This document shows, piece after piece, positions 35,160 through 43,880 of a stretch of DNA of 64,000 bases. This DNA comes from Marinobacter salinus. GTDB lineage: Bacteria > Pseudomonadota > Gammaproteobacteria > Pseudomonadales > Oleiphilaceae. The position numbers and the translations under genes were made by a program. Location: contig NZ_CP017715.1 in NCBI RefSeq assembly GCF_001854125.1, forward strand, positions 2,418,001-2,482,000, read 5' to 3'. The notes beneath the pieces were generated by a model, which was not told the origin of the DNA, searched no databases, and saw only the letters and a list, made by a program, of their open reading frames with translations. The number at the start of each line of letters is the position of its first letter. Within the stretch, counting starts at the first letter, position 1.

Positions 35160-36059
35160 ATGCGTATTCTGAGAACCGATGAAGCCCGCTTCGCAGGACT
35201 TCCGGACTACCCCTTTGCTCCGCACTATCTGAACGTAGCGCCGAATCTTAGGATGCATTACGTCGATGAAGGTCCCGGAAATGCCTCACCCGTGTTAATG
35301 CTTCACGGGGAACCTTCCTGGTCGTATCTTTACCGGCGTATGATCCCGCTGGTCGCGGATTCAGGGCACCGGGTACTGGCACCGGATCTCATTGGTTTCG
35401 GAAAATCAGATAAACCGGCCTCAGTGGAGGATTACAGCTACGACCGGCATATGGCGTGGCTGACAAGCTGGCTGGAAGCTCTGAACCTCGAAAACATCAC
35501 GCTGGTGTGCCAGAACTGGGGATCACTGCTGGGCTTAAGGCTGGCTGCAGCTCATCCTCAGCGATTCAGTCGAATTATAGTCGGTAATGGCATGCTACCG
35601 ACCGGGGAAAACAGGGTCCCGGCCGTTTTCACCCTTTGGAAGGCCTTTGCCACTCACAGCCCCTGGTTTCCCGTAGGGCGGATCGTCCAACTGGGTACCG
35701 AACGTACGCTTTCCAAATGTGAGCTTGCCGCATACGAGGCACCGTTTCCGTCGCCAGAATACAAGGCCGGGGCCCGGGCATTTCCCAAGCTGGTTCCGGT
35801 ATCAGGGACTGACCCGTCCAGCGAAGCTAACAAAGCGGCGTGGCGAGTGCTGGAAACGTGGAAAAAGCCATTCATCACCTGTTTCAGCAACGGCGACCCG
35901 ATTACACGTGGCGGGGACCGGTACATGCAGCGGCGGATTCCGGGAGCCCATGGCCAGCCTCATATCACATTGCGCGGCGGCCATTTTTTGCAGGAGGACT
36001 CTCCCGAGGACTTCGCCCGCATTATCAACGATGCCCTGAAGGGAGAAAGGGCCGCCTGA
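35160..36059 (+). CDS. Haloalkane-dehalogenase-like alpha/beta hydrolase with Asn at the nucleophile
   Basis: 299 residues from ATG 35160 (MRILRTDEARFAGLPDYPFAPHYL), the usual start of the family; a TTG at 35088 would add 24 unlike residues. It resembles haloalkane dehalogenases of the DhlA type: HGEPSWSYLYR (49-59; oxyanion region), and acid and base near Asp246 (FSNGDPIT) and His275 (GGHFLQ). But the nucleophile elbow, normally QDWGG, is Gln118-Asn119-Trp120-Gly-Ser. Asn cannot act as nucleophile unless deamidated, so the enzyme may be inactive or do another reaction. It lies 146 bases after the previous gene. Confidence 0.88.
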   Translation: MRILRTDEARFAGLPDYPFAPHYLNVAPNLRMHYVDEGPGNASPVLMLHGEPSWSYLYRRMIPLVADSGHRVLAPDLIGFGKSDKPASVEDYSYDRHMAWLTSWLEALNLENITLVCQNWGSLLGLRLAAAHPQRFSRIIVGNGMLPTGENRVPAVFTLWKAFATHSPWFPVGRIVQLGTERTLSKCELAAYEAPFPSPEYKAGARAFPKLVPVSGTDPSSEANKAAWRVLETWKKPFITCFSNGDPITRGGDRYMQRRIPGAHGQPHITLRGGHFLQEDSPEDFARIINDALKGERAA

Positions 36060-36081
36060 GCCACCCTTTCTGTCGGGCAGT

Positions 36082-36870
36082 TCAGCCAAACACTGTAACG
36101 GTTTGCCGGCTCAGAGCCACCAACTCGCCGCTCGGCGTCCAGATGCTTGCCTGGAAGTGACAGTACCCCTCGCCAGCCTGATCAATGGTTGCCTTGTAGA
36201 GCAGCCAGTCCCCCGGCTTAATGGCCGGTCTCGGGTGCAGGATATCCAGAGCCCAGGACAGTGAACTTGCCGGCACCCTTGCTTCCAGGTGCGGCAAAAC
36301 CGGGGCAGGCCATGCATCGACCAATGCAACGAGATGGGCACCAGAGATCGCTTCCGGCGGCTCCCGAAACCGCATCCAGCCACCCATTTCTCTCCCACCT
36401 TTACCAGTGAAGGGCATATGACCAAAGGCCCATCGCATCTCGATATGCTGGGTAAATTCCGGAGTTACCCCTTCAATATAGGGCAGGCCCTGGCACTGTT
36501 CAGCCGGTATCGCTTCCGGTGCCGGGAGGCCCTCAACCCGCACCGCCGAATCCCGATCACCACCGAAGCTCGCCATACACACCAGACGCGGCTCGCCTTT
36601 CTGGACGATACGACCCTGAACCTGGCTGACAGCCCGGCCTTCCCTAAGCAGGTCGGCATGGAATGTTGCCGGCACCCCGGGTTCTACCGGCCCCACAAAA
36701 GACACTTGCATCGAGCGCATGGCGCGACCGGGTGCAACCAGATGCTCCATGCGATCGAATAGGAGTGCAGAAATCAGACCACCGAAAGTGGCACGCCCCT
36801 GCGCCCAGCTCGCGGGCATAACAAGCTCTTCACCGGCACGACCGGCCGACAATAATTGATCAAAGGTCAT
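36082..36870 (-). CDS. Thioesterase family (TesB-like double hotdog) protein
   Basis: 262 residues. Two hotdog domains: the first has SWAQGRATFGGLISALLFDRM and RAMRSMQVSFVGPVEPG; the second SGAHLVALVDAWPAPVLPHL and LSWALDILHPR. The pattern fits the 4HBT_3/TesB-like acyl-CoA thioesterase group, and DAWPAP with RAMRSMQV matches its typical phrases. The acyl substrate is not known. It is convergent with the dehalogenase-like gene, 22 bases apart. Confidence 0.85.
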   Translation of the reverse strand: MTFDQLLSAGRAGEELVMPASWAQGRATFGGLISALLFDRMEHLVAPGRAMRSMQVSFVGPVEPGVPATFHADLLREGRAVSQVQGRIVQKGEPRLVCMASFGGDRDSAVRVEGLPAPEAIPAEQCQGLPYIEGVTPEFTQHIEMRWAFGHMPFTGKGGREMGGWMRFREPPEAISGAHLVALVDAWPAPVLPHLEARVPASSLSWALDILHPRPAIKPGDWLLYKATIDQAGEGYCHFQASIWTPSGELVALSRQTVTVFG

Positions 36871-37002
36871 CCGGATATCCTGTTAGCAACCTATCAAGAA
36901 AAAGAGACTGCCGCAGAAACACGCGCAAAGCAACAGGGGGCGCACCGGCAACTACCTACCAGTCTCGCGGGATTGGGCGTATTAAAGCGTCGTTAAAGCG
37001 GC

Positions 37003-37038
37003 TATAATGTAGGCACACGATGCATTGCCCGGCAATGC
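37003..37038 (+). promoter_or_regulatory. Promoter -10 and 5' hairpin ahead of the DEAD-box helicase gene
   Basis: A perfect TATAAT at 37003-37008; no good -35 at the usual distance. The transcript would start near 37015, and a 7-bp perfect hairpin GCATTGC-CCG-GCAATGC (37022-37038) would form close to its 5' end. This leader of about 50 nt is short compared with the long, self-regulated leader of E. coli deaD. The 5' hairpin could stabilise the mRNA. Confidence 0.5.
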
Positions 37039-37065
37039 TTTACCTCCCGAATTCCGAGTAAATCA

Positions 37066-38577
37066 ATGTCTGAATTGTCCTTTGCCGAACTGGGTCTGGA
37101 TCCAGCCGTACTTGAAGCCGTGACCGCCGTTGGCTACGAAAAACCATCACCTATCCAGGCTCAGGCCATCCCGGCACTGCTGGCTGGCAACCACCTTCTG
37201 GGCGTTGCCCAGACTGGCACCGGTAAGACTGCCGCCTTCGCGCTGCCTCTGCTGAGCCGGATTGATGCCTCTGTCAGCGAACCCCAGATTCTGGTGCTGG
37301 CACCCACACGTGAGCTGGCCATTCAAGTGGCTGAAGCTTTTACCACCTATGCCAGCAAGTTCCGCCATTTCCATGTACTGCCAATTTACGGCGGCCAGGA
37401 TTTCTACCCGCAGATCAAGGGCCTGAGACGCGGTGCCCAGGTAATCGTCGGTACACCCGGACGAATGCTCGACCATCTGCGCAAAGGCACACTGAAACTC
37501 GACAGCCTCAAAGCACTGGTGCTGGACGAGGCGGACGAAATGCTCCGCATGGGCTTTATTGACGATGTTGAAGCCATTCTGGCCAAAACGCCGGAAAACT
37601 GTCAGCGCGCCCTGTTCTCAGCCACCATGCCGCCGCAGATCAAGAAGGTCGCCCAAACCTATCTGCGTAACGCGACTGAAGTGAAAATCGAGAGCGAGAC
37701 TCGCACTGTTGAGCGAATTTCACAGTTCGTGTTGCCCGTTTATGCCGAGCGCAAACTGGACGCCCTGACCCGTATCCTGGAAGTTGAGCCGATTGATGCC
37801 GCCATTATCTTCGTGCGCACCAAAGCCGAAACTACCATGCTGGCCGAAAAGCTGTCGGCTCGCGGCCATGCCGTTGCGCCCCTGAGTGGCGACCTTAACC
37901 AGCGCCAGCGCGAACAGACCGTTGAAGATCTGAAGCGTGGCAAGAAAGATATTATTGTTGCCACCGATGTTGCTGCGCGCGGTCTGGACGTGTCCCGTAT
38001 CACGCACGTCATCAACTATGACGTTCCCTACGACACCGAGGCGTACATCCACCGGGTTGGCCGCACCGGCCGCGCTGGTCGTGAAGGCAAGGCGATCCTG
38101 CTGGTAACACCCCGCGAGCGCAGCTGGCTGAGAACTCTCGAGCGAGCCACGAACTCGCCCATGGAAGCCTACGAGTTGCCGTCCCCTGTCGAACTCAAAA
38201 AAATGCGGGAACAGCAGTTCGAAACCCAGCTTCTGGGTTTTGCGGAAGACCGTAAGCTGGCCAAGGCCATGTCGTTGCTGGATGAAATTGCCGAGCGGAA
38301 CGAGATGGATATGGCAATGGTAGCCGGTGCCCTCGCTTGCTGGATGGAAGCGGCCCAGCCAGGCTCCCTGCCTTTGGAACAGCCTGAGGCACTGCCCACG
38401 GTATCTTCCACACCGCCCCGCCGTGACCGTAAAGGTGGTGGCGGTCGGCCCGGAGAGAACCGCAAAGGCCCGAAAGGTGGCTTCAAGAAAGGTGGCCCGA
38501 AGGGCCGCAGCGGCCCCGGAAAGCCTCCCGGCAAGGGTGGCAAGCCCGCCGGTAAGCGACCGCCTCGTCAGGCTTAA
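37066..38577 (+). CDS. deaD: DEAD-box RNA helicase (DeaD/CsdA-like)
   Basis: 503 residues. Helicase core (1-365): Q motif EKPSPIQAQAIP, motif I AQTGTGKT, APTRELAIQ, TPGR, DEAD (VLDEADEML), SAT (FSATMPP), IIFVRTKAE, ATDVAARGLD and HRVGRTGRAG. A helical segment follows, with no clear RNA-binding dbpA domain like that of E. coli DeaD, and then a basic Gly/Lys/Pro-rich tail (about 435-503, GGGGRPGENRKGPKGG). It is shorter than E. coli DeaD (629). It probably serves ribosome assembly or mRNA unwinding in the cold. It overlaps folA's end by 4 bases. Confidence 0.92.
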   Translation: MSELSFAELGLDPAVLEAVTAVGYEKPSPIQAQAIPALLAGNHLLGVAQTGTGKTAAFALPLLSRIDASVSEPQILVLAPTRELAIQVAEAFTTYASKFRHFHVLPIYGGQDFYPQIKGLRRGAQVIVGTPGRMLDHLRKGTLKLDSLKALVLDEADEMLRMGFIDDVEAILAKTPENCQRALFSATMPPQIKKVAQTYLRNATEVKIESETRTVERISQFVLPVYAERKLDALTRILEVEPIDAAIIFVRTKAETTMLAEKLSARGHAVAPLSGDLNQRQREQTVEDLKRGKKDIIVATDVAARGLDVSRITHVINYDVPYDTEAYIHRVGRTGRAGREGKAILLVTPRERSWLRTLERATNSPMEAYELPSPVELKKMREQQFETQLLGFAEDRKLAKAMSLLDEIAERNEMDMAMVAGALACWMEAAQPGSLPLEQPEALPTVSSTPPRRDRKGGGGRPGENRKGPKGGFKKGGPKGRSGPGKPPGKGGKPAGKRPPRQA

Positions 38578-39083
38578 GCCCGACGCTGGTAGACGACGAA
38601 GCTGTAGTCGTAAGGATTGTTGTCGGACGCGGAGAAATCCTCCCGTCCGATTTCTTCCCAAACATCCCAGTTCACTTCCGGAAAGAACGCATCCCCTTCG
38701 ACTTCCGCGTGTACCTGGGTGACATACATCCGGTCCACCATCGGCAACGCCTCGGCATAAACCTGGCCACCGCCGATGATCATCACTTCATCGCCCCCCT
38801 CCAGCTCTGCCTGCGCCTCGGCCTTGATCAACGCTTCCTGTAACGACGTTGCTGCAACTGTGCCAGCCGGCGCATCCCAGTCCGGATTCCGGGAAATCAC
38901 GACATTCATCCGGCCCGGCAATGGCCTGCCAATGGAGTCCCAGGTCTTGCGCCCCATGATGATGGGCTTACCCATGGTGGCCTGCTTGAAGTAACGCAGG
39001 TCGCCTGGAAGGTACCAGGGGAGGTTGTTGTTACGGCCAATGACCCGGTTGCGGGACATGGCGACGATGAGGGCTTTCCTCAT
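38574..39083 (-). CDS. folA: Dihydrofolate reductase FolA
   Basis: 169 residues. Reduces dihydrofolate with NADPH. Features: IVAMSRNRVIGRNNNLPWYLPGDLRYFK (substrate site), GKPIIMGRKTWDSIGRPLPGR, IGGGQVYAEALPMVDRMYVT and the C-terminal YDYSFVVYQRR. It lies near thyA, which makes its substrate; only a repeat of 100 nt separates them, so the pair may share a transcript. Confidence 0.97.
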   Translation of the reverse strand: MRKALIVAMSRNRVIGRNNNLPWYLPGDLRYFKQATMGKPIIMGRKTWDSIGRPLPGRMNVVISRNPDWDAPAGTVAATSLQEALIKAEAQAELEGGDEVMIIGGGQVYAEALPMVDRMYVTQVHAEVEGDAFFPEVNWDVWEEIGREDFSASDNNPYDYSFVVYQRRA

Positions 39084-39113
39084 TTCGGATCCTCTTGTTA
39101 CGGAGTGGGCAAA

Positions 39114-39213
39114 GGGTGGGTAGGCGTTTTCAAAACCCGCTCAAGCACATCCATGTGGCGCTTGAGCTCCGCCATCCATGGCTCCGCACAGTTTTGAAAA
39201 CGCCTACCCACCC
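39114..39213. repeat. 100-nt palindromic element with two internal hairpins
   Basis: A perfect 23-bp inverted repeat: arms 39114-39136 and 39191-39213 (starting GGGTGGGTAGGCG). Between them are two smaller hairpins, CACAT-CC-ATGTG (39146-39157) enclosed by GCTCAAG/CTTGAGC (39139-39145 and 39161-39167), and GCCAT-CC-ATGGC (39171-39182). As RNA or single-strand DNA it would fold as one long stem opening into two arms. It fills most of the folA-thyA gap. The shape suggests a REP/BIME or MITE-like mobile element. No second copy was noticed in the window. Confidence 0.85.
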
Positions 39214-39248
39214 CTCGCAACCAGGCTGATGAGACAGCCTATTCAAAA

Positions 39249-40088
39249 CTAGATGGCAATCGGCGCCTTGATGCCCGGATAAGGGTCATAGCCCTCGAAC
39301 TCGAAATCTTCCAGCTCATACTCAAAGATCGATGCCGGCTTGCGCTTGATGACCAATGTCGGCAACGCACGCGGTTCGCGTTTGAGCTGTTCGAAGACAA
39401 TTTCGTCGGTCAGGTGGTTCTGATACAGATGGCAGTCACCAAAGGTATGCACGAACTCACCGACGTCGAGATCGCACTGCTGGGCGATCATGTGCGTCAG
39501 CAGAGCGTAAGAAGCAATGTTGAACGGAACCCCGAGGAACAGGTCGGCACTGCGCTGGTAAAGCTGGCAGGAGAGCTTGCCGTCCGCGACATAGAACTGG
39601 AACAGGCAGTGACAGGGGGCCAGCGCCATGCGACCCTCACGAACGTTGTCCTGGGGGCCGACTGACTCGTCCGGAAGTTCCGCCGGATTCCATGCGGAGA
39701 CAATAAGCCTGCGGGAATTGGGCTTGGTGCGGATCTGCTCAATCACCTCGCTGATCTGGTCAATTACGCGACCATCCGGGCACTGCCAGCTACGCCACTG
39801 CTTACCGTAAATTGGCCCCAGATCACCGTCATCCAGAGCCCACTCGTTCCAGATCGAGACCTTGCGCTCTTTCAGCCAATTGTTGTCGGTTGAGCCCTGG
39901 AGAAACCAGAGCAGCTCATAAATGATGCTGCGCAGGTGCACTTTCTTGGTGGTGACCAGGGGGAAGCCGTCCTGCAGATTGAAGCGGACCTGGCGCCCGA
40001 ACACTGATCGGGTACCAACGCCGGTCCGGTCACCCTTATCGAATCCGTTATCGACAACATCCTGCATCAGATCGAGATAGGCTTTCAT
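39249..40088 (-). CDS. thyA: Thymidylate synthase ThyA
   Basis: 279 residues, 15 more than E. coli ThyA (264). Makes dTMP from dUMP with methylene-THF. Catalytic APCHC (Cys in LAPCHCLFQ), [20 protein letters not shown] and GDCHLYQNH are present. The extra residues include [13 protein letters not shown] just before the catalytic Cys. It is transcribed after lgt, and its start overlaps the lgt stop by 4 bases. Confidence 0.97.
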   Translation of the reverse strand: MKAYLDLMQDVVDNGFDKGDRTGVGTRSVFGRQVRFNLQDGFPLVTTKKVHLRSIIYELLWFLQGSTDNNWLKERKVSIWNEWALDDGDLGPIYGKQWRSWQCPDGRVIDQISEVIEQIRTKPNSRRLIVSAWNPAELPDESVGPQDNVREGRMALAPCHCLFQFYVADGKLSCQLYQRSADLFLGVPFNIASYALLTHMIAQQCDLDVGEFVHTFGDCHLYQNHLTDEIVFEQLKREPRALPTLVIKRKPASIFEYELEDFEFEGYDPYPGIKAPIAI

Positions 40089-40879
40089 TCCGCGTTTCTC
40101 CGGTAAGCAATGAACATCAGGGCGGCACCGGCCACAATCATTGGCGTCGACAGCACTTGCCCCATGGTGAGCCAGTCAAATGCCAGGTAGCCGAGTTGCG
40201 GATCCGGCTCGCGCACGAACTCCACCATAAATCGGAATATGCCGTAAAAGATCAGGAACATTCCGGATACGGCCATCCTCGGCCTGGGCTTGGCCGAGAA
40301 CCACCACAGGATAACGAACAGCGCGACGCCCTCAAGGGCAAACTGATACAGCTGGGAGGGGTGCCGGGCCAGGGCATCCGGGGCAGTCGGAAAAACCATG
40401 CCCCACGACACATCCGTCGGCTTACCCCAGAGTTCACCGTTGATGAAGTTACCAATGCGCCCCGCGCCGAGCCCAACCGGGACCAGGGGCGCCACGAAGT
40501 CGGCGATTTTCCAGAAACCGGCGCCGACTTTGCGGCCATACCACCACATCGCCAGCATGACGCCAAGCAAGCCACCATGGAAGGACATGCCGCCTTCCCA
40601 GACACGGAAAAGCCAAAGCGGATCCGCGAGAAATGTACCGAAATTATAGAAAACCACATAGCCGAACCGGCCGCCAAGAATGACGCCGAGCGCCAGATAA
40701 AACAGCAGATCCCCCATCTGCTCCTCGTTGATCGGGGACCAAGGCTTGCGCGTACGCAGCCGGCCCAGCCACCAACCGGCAAGAAAACCAACCAGGTAGG
40801 TCAACCCGTACCAGTGGATCTTGAGGGGGCCGATGGCGATAGCCACCGGATCTATCTGGGGATGCTGTAGCATCGACAA
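40085..40879 (-). CDS. lgt: Prolipoprotein diacylglyceryl transferase Lgt
   Basis: 264 residues, about seven membrane helices. Transfers diacylglycerol to lipobox Cys at the inner membrane. Features: [35 protein letters not shown] (His of HGG), [19 protein letters not shown] (the Lgt signature) and RHPSQLYQ. It overlaps thyA by 4 bases, the usual lgt-thyA pair. Four bases separate it from the TSUP gene. Confidence 0.97.
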   Translation of the reverse strand: MSMLQHPQIDPVAIAIGPLKIHWYGLTYLVGFLAGWWLGRLRTRKPWSPINEEQMGDLLFYLALGVILGGRFGYVVFYNFGTFLADPLWLFRVWEGGMSFHGGLLGVMLAMWWYGRKVGAGFWKIADFVAPLVPVGLGAGRIGNFINGELWGKPTDVSWGMVFPTAPDALARHPSQLYQFALEGVALFVILWWFSAKPRPRMAVSGMFLIFYGIFRFMVEFVREPDPQLGYLAFDWLTMGQVLSTPMIVAGAALMFIAYRRNAE

Positions 40880-40883
40880 CCTC

Positions 40884-41681
40884 TCAGCTCAGAAGAAAAC
40901 GGAGTCCCAGTACAATCAGGACCAAGGCAAATATTCGTTTTAACACAATGGCATCCAACCGGTGGGCAAGAGCGGCGCCCACCCTCGCGAAGAGCATGCT
41001 GGTCAGGATAATCCCCAGCAGCGCCGGCAGGTAGACAAAACCAAGACTGTAGTCAGGAAGATTCGGATGGCCCCAGCCTGTCCAGATGTTGCCCAAAGCA
41101 CCGGCAACTGCAATTGGGAGGCCACAGGCAGCTGATGTACCCACCGTCTCTTGCATGCGTACATTGCACCAACTCAGGTACGGCACTGTCAGGGTACCAC
41201 CGCCAATCCCGAAAATAGCGGAAGCCCACCCAATGAAGCCGCCAGATGCGGCCAAACCGGCGTTACCAGGGACATCCCGCCCTGGTTTCGGATTACCTCC
41301 CAGGAGCATTTTAATCGCGACCAGAATAACAAAAATCCCGATAATCAATTCCAGGGTGGGGCCGCTCAGCATCGAAGCAGACCATGCTCCCAGTACTGCC
41401 CCGATAACAATACCGACCGTCATGGGCCGGAAGATATCCCAACGCACGGCCTTATGTGAATGATGGGACCGGATGGAACTCATGGATGTAAAAACAATGG
41501 TGGCCAGGGAGGTGCCTACGGCCAGGTGAGCAGCAATTTCAAAGCTGATGCCCTGCAGACCAAAACTGAAAATAAGCACGGGAACGATAACGAGCCCGCC
41601 GCCAATACCGAAAAGACCCGCCAGAGTGCCAGCCAGAGCTCCCAGCGTAAGGTAGGAGGCAAAAACGTATACCAGGGTCAT
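40884..41681 (-). CDS. Sulfite exporter TauE/SafE (TSUP) family permease
   Basis: 265 residues from ATG 41681 ([11 protein letters not shown]); longer frames upstream overlap the divergent gene's start and are not coding. About eight helices in two related halves, each with a GIGGG motif: [16 protein letters not shown] and [17 protein letters not shown], the TSUP signature. The carried anion is unknown (sulfite, sulfonates or sulfur compounds are possible). It lies 4 bases before lgt. Confidence 0.92.
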   Translation of the reverse strand: MTLVYVFASYLTLGALAGTLAGLFGIGGGLVIVPVLIFSFGLQGISFEIAAHLAVGTSLATIVFTSMSSIRSHHSHKAVRWDIFRPMTVGIVIGAVLGAWSASMLSGPTLELIIGIFVILVAIKMLLGGNPKPGRDVPGNAGLAASGGFIGWASAIFGIGGGTLTVPYLSWCNVRMQETVGTSAACGLPIAVAGALGNIWTGWGHPNLPDYSLGFVYLPALLGIILTSMLFARVGAALAHRLDAIVLKRIFALVLIVLGLRFLLS

Positions 41682-41769
41682 AGCCTTGTTCCGCACCCGA
41701 AAATCAAGGCTGGTATGATACACACCGGAACCGCCAACTTCATCCAATCCGGGAGACTCACTCCAAACC

Positions 41770-42543
41770 ATGTGCCTGATCGCCTTCACCCTTGGCCAGA
41801 GCTCACACTTCCCGCTCGTGGTTGCCGCCAACCGGGACGAATTTTTTCGCCGGCCCACTGCTCCTATGCACTGGTGGCAAACAGACTCGGGATTCGACAT
41901 TCTCGCCGGCCGTGATCTGCAATCCGGTGGCACCTGGCTTGCGGTTTCTCCGGAAGGGGCCGTCAGCGCGGTCACCAATGTCCGGGAGGGTGCGCCAGAA
42001 ACCGGCCGAAGAAGTCGTGGCGAGCTGCCGCTAAAGGCTCTTCAGGAGCCAATACCGGCACTGGCAGCCGGCCTCTCGAAGGACGCCGGTGAATACTCGG
42101 GCTTTAACCTCTTAAACCTGGCCGGAACGGCGGGCTGGTACTACAGCAACCGCGATGCGCACCCGGGCCGGCATATCCATCGCGGGCTCTACGGCCTCAG
42201 CAACCATCTGTTACAGACACCCTGGCCGAAACTGCTACGCCTCCGGCAAGCTATGGGAACGGTCGTGGCAACCGCCAGCGAAGACTCGGAGGCACTGCAT
42301 ACAGAGCTGATCTCATTGTTACAGGACACCACGCCCGCTCCGGACCATCTTCTGCCGGATACCGGGATCGGCCGGGAAACCGAGCGTTTCCTTTCATCAC
42401 CCTTTATTGTCGGAGAGGATTACGGCACACGCGCAACAACCGTTGTCAGTGTTTCCCGACAGGGCGAGATACGGGTAACCGAGCAAAGCTGGGGACCCTG
42501 GTCCGAGAGAGGTGAATGCTGTCATTTCCTCTGGCAGCGATAG
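41770..42543 (+). CDS. NRDE family (TANGO2-like) protein
   Basis: 257 residues beginning MCLIAF, the hallmark start of the family with Cys2 that could be exposed as an N-terminal nucleophile. The NRDE motif lies at ANRDEFFRRPT, and the LQSGGTWLAVSPEGAVSAVTNVR stretch is typical. The C-terminus ends CCHFLWQR. The function is not settled; the eukaryotic homologue TANGO2 has been linked to haem or lipid handling. It precedes xseB by 55 bases. Confidence 0.92.
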   Translation: MCLIAFTLGQSSHFPLVVAANRDEFFRRPTAPMHWWQTDSGFDILAGRDLQSGGTWLAVSPEGAVSAVTNVREGAPETGRRSRGELPLKALQEPIPALAAGLSKDAGEYSGFNLLNLAGTAGWYYSNRDAHPGRHIHRGLYGLSNHLLQTPWPKLLRLRQAMGTVVATASEDSEALHTELISLLQDTTPAPDHLLPDTGIGRETERFLSSPFIVGEDYGTRATTVVSVSRQGEIRVTEQSWGPWSERGECCHFLWQR

Positions 42544-42598
42544 ACGTCAAGCTCTGATATAATCCGCGAAATTCTGCCACCCGATCGGAGGATCCCCG

Positions 42599-42853
42599 AT
42601 GGCCAGTGAACAAGGCGCCACATCCATCGCCGATTTCGAGAAATCCCTTGATGAACTGGAAAAACTGGTTCGGGATCTGGAACAGGGCGAGCTCTCCCTG
42701 GAACAGTCGCTGTCTGCCTTCGAGCGGGGTGTCAAACTGACACGTGAATGCCAACAGGCCCTGAAAAGTGCCGAGCAGCGGGTTGAACAGCTGGTTCAAA
42801 CCGGTGATGGCTCGCTCGAAACCCGACCGTTTTCCCCGGACGATGCTGACTGA
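42599..42853 (+). CDS. xseB: Exodeoxyribonuclease VII small subunit XseB
   Basis: 84 residues, helical. Family features: [54 protein letters not shown]. It pairs with XseA (not here) for ssDNA cutting. GGAGG lies 7 bases before the ATG. Its stop overlaps the ispA start (TGATG), the usual xseB-ispA-dxs order. Confidence 0.97.
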   Translation: MASEQGATSIADFEKSLDELEKLVRDLEQGELSLEQSLSAFERGVKLTRECQQALKSAEQRVEQLVQTGDGSLETRPFSPDDAD

Positions 42854-43749
42854 TGAGTGATCAGAACAAACTGGCACTGGATTTCCTGGAAATCTGCCGC
42901 ATTCGTGTGGATACCGAACTGGATCGCGTCATTGAGCGCAGTTCTGCGTCCGTAAGGCTTCAGGAAGCCATGCGTTACAGCGTGCTTGGCGGTGGCAAGA
43001 GAATCCGCCCCGCACTGTGCCTTGCAGCAGCAAAAGCCATGGGCCAGACCGGAGAAGCCGCTCTCGCTCCCGCCTGCGCTGTGGAGCTGATTCATGCCTA
43101 CTCCCTGATCCATGATGACCTGCCCGCCATGGATGATGACGAACTGCGCCGGGGCAGGCCGACCACGCATATTGCCTACGATGAGGCCACCGCCATTCTC
43201 GCGGGCGACGCACTTCAGGCACTGGCCTTTGGATGGCTGGCGGAAACCGGGCAGCTCAGTGAGTCAGCGCGCCTCTCTATGGTTCAGGAATTGGCGAGGG
43301 CCAGCGGCCATGGTGGAATGGTGGGGGGCCAGGCAATTGACCTGGAATCTGTGGGGAAAAACCTCTCACTGGCGCAGCTCGAGGCGATGCATCGACACAA
43401 AACCGGCGCGCTTATTGAAGCAAGCGTCCGACTGGGGGCATTGACGGCTCCTTTTGTCAGTGAGGAAGCGCTGAATTCATTGAGCAGCTATGCCAAAGCA
43501 CTTGGGCTTGCCTTTCAGGTGCAGGATGATCTACTGGACATTGAGGGCGACACAGAAGTCATCGGTAAACCCCAGGGATCCGATGCCGCCCGGGCCAAAC
43601 CCACCTACCCCGCCCTGCTCGGCGTAAACGGCGCACGGGAACACTTGTCAGCACTGCTGACCAGCGCCCTCGAAAGTCTCAGAAACTTCGGATCAGAAGC
43701 CGACTCACTTCGGGCGATGGCGGATTACGTAGTGGCACGAACTCATTGA
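42853..43749 (+). CDS. ispA: Farnesyl diphosphate synthase IspA
   Basis: 298 residues. Condenses IPP with DMAPP/GPP. First Asp-rich motif DDLPAMDDD (in HDDLPAMDDDELRRGRPTTH) and second DDLLD (in QVQDDLLDIEGD) are both intact; GGGKRIRPALC and MHRHKTGALIEAS fit. Its ATG overlaps the xseB stop, and 131 bases separate it from dxs. Confidence 0.96.
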   Translation: MSDQNKLALDFLEICRIRVDTELDRVIERSSASVRLQEAMRYSVLGGGKRIRPALCLAAAKAMGQTGEAALAPACAVELIHAYSLIHDDLPAMDDDELRRGRPTTHIAYDEATAILAGDALQALAFGWLAETGQLSESARLSMVQELARASGHGGMVGGQAIDLESVGKNLSLAQLEAMHRHKTGALIEASVRLGALTAPFVSEEALNSLSSYAKALGLAFQVQDDLLDIEGDTEVIGKPQGSDAARAKPTYPALLGVNGAREHLSALLTSALESLRNFGSEADSLRAMADYVVARTH

Positions 43750-43880
43750 ACCCCGACACCTCAAGGGCGCACACTGGCTTTACAATCTCGCAATAACTGG
43801 CCCGATAGGTGTGAAACAGGCACCCCTGTTCCCCTATAATGCCAGTCAATTGCTGAATATTCCGGAAAAGACCCGAGCAA

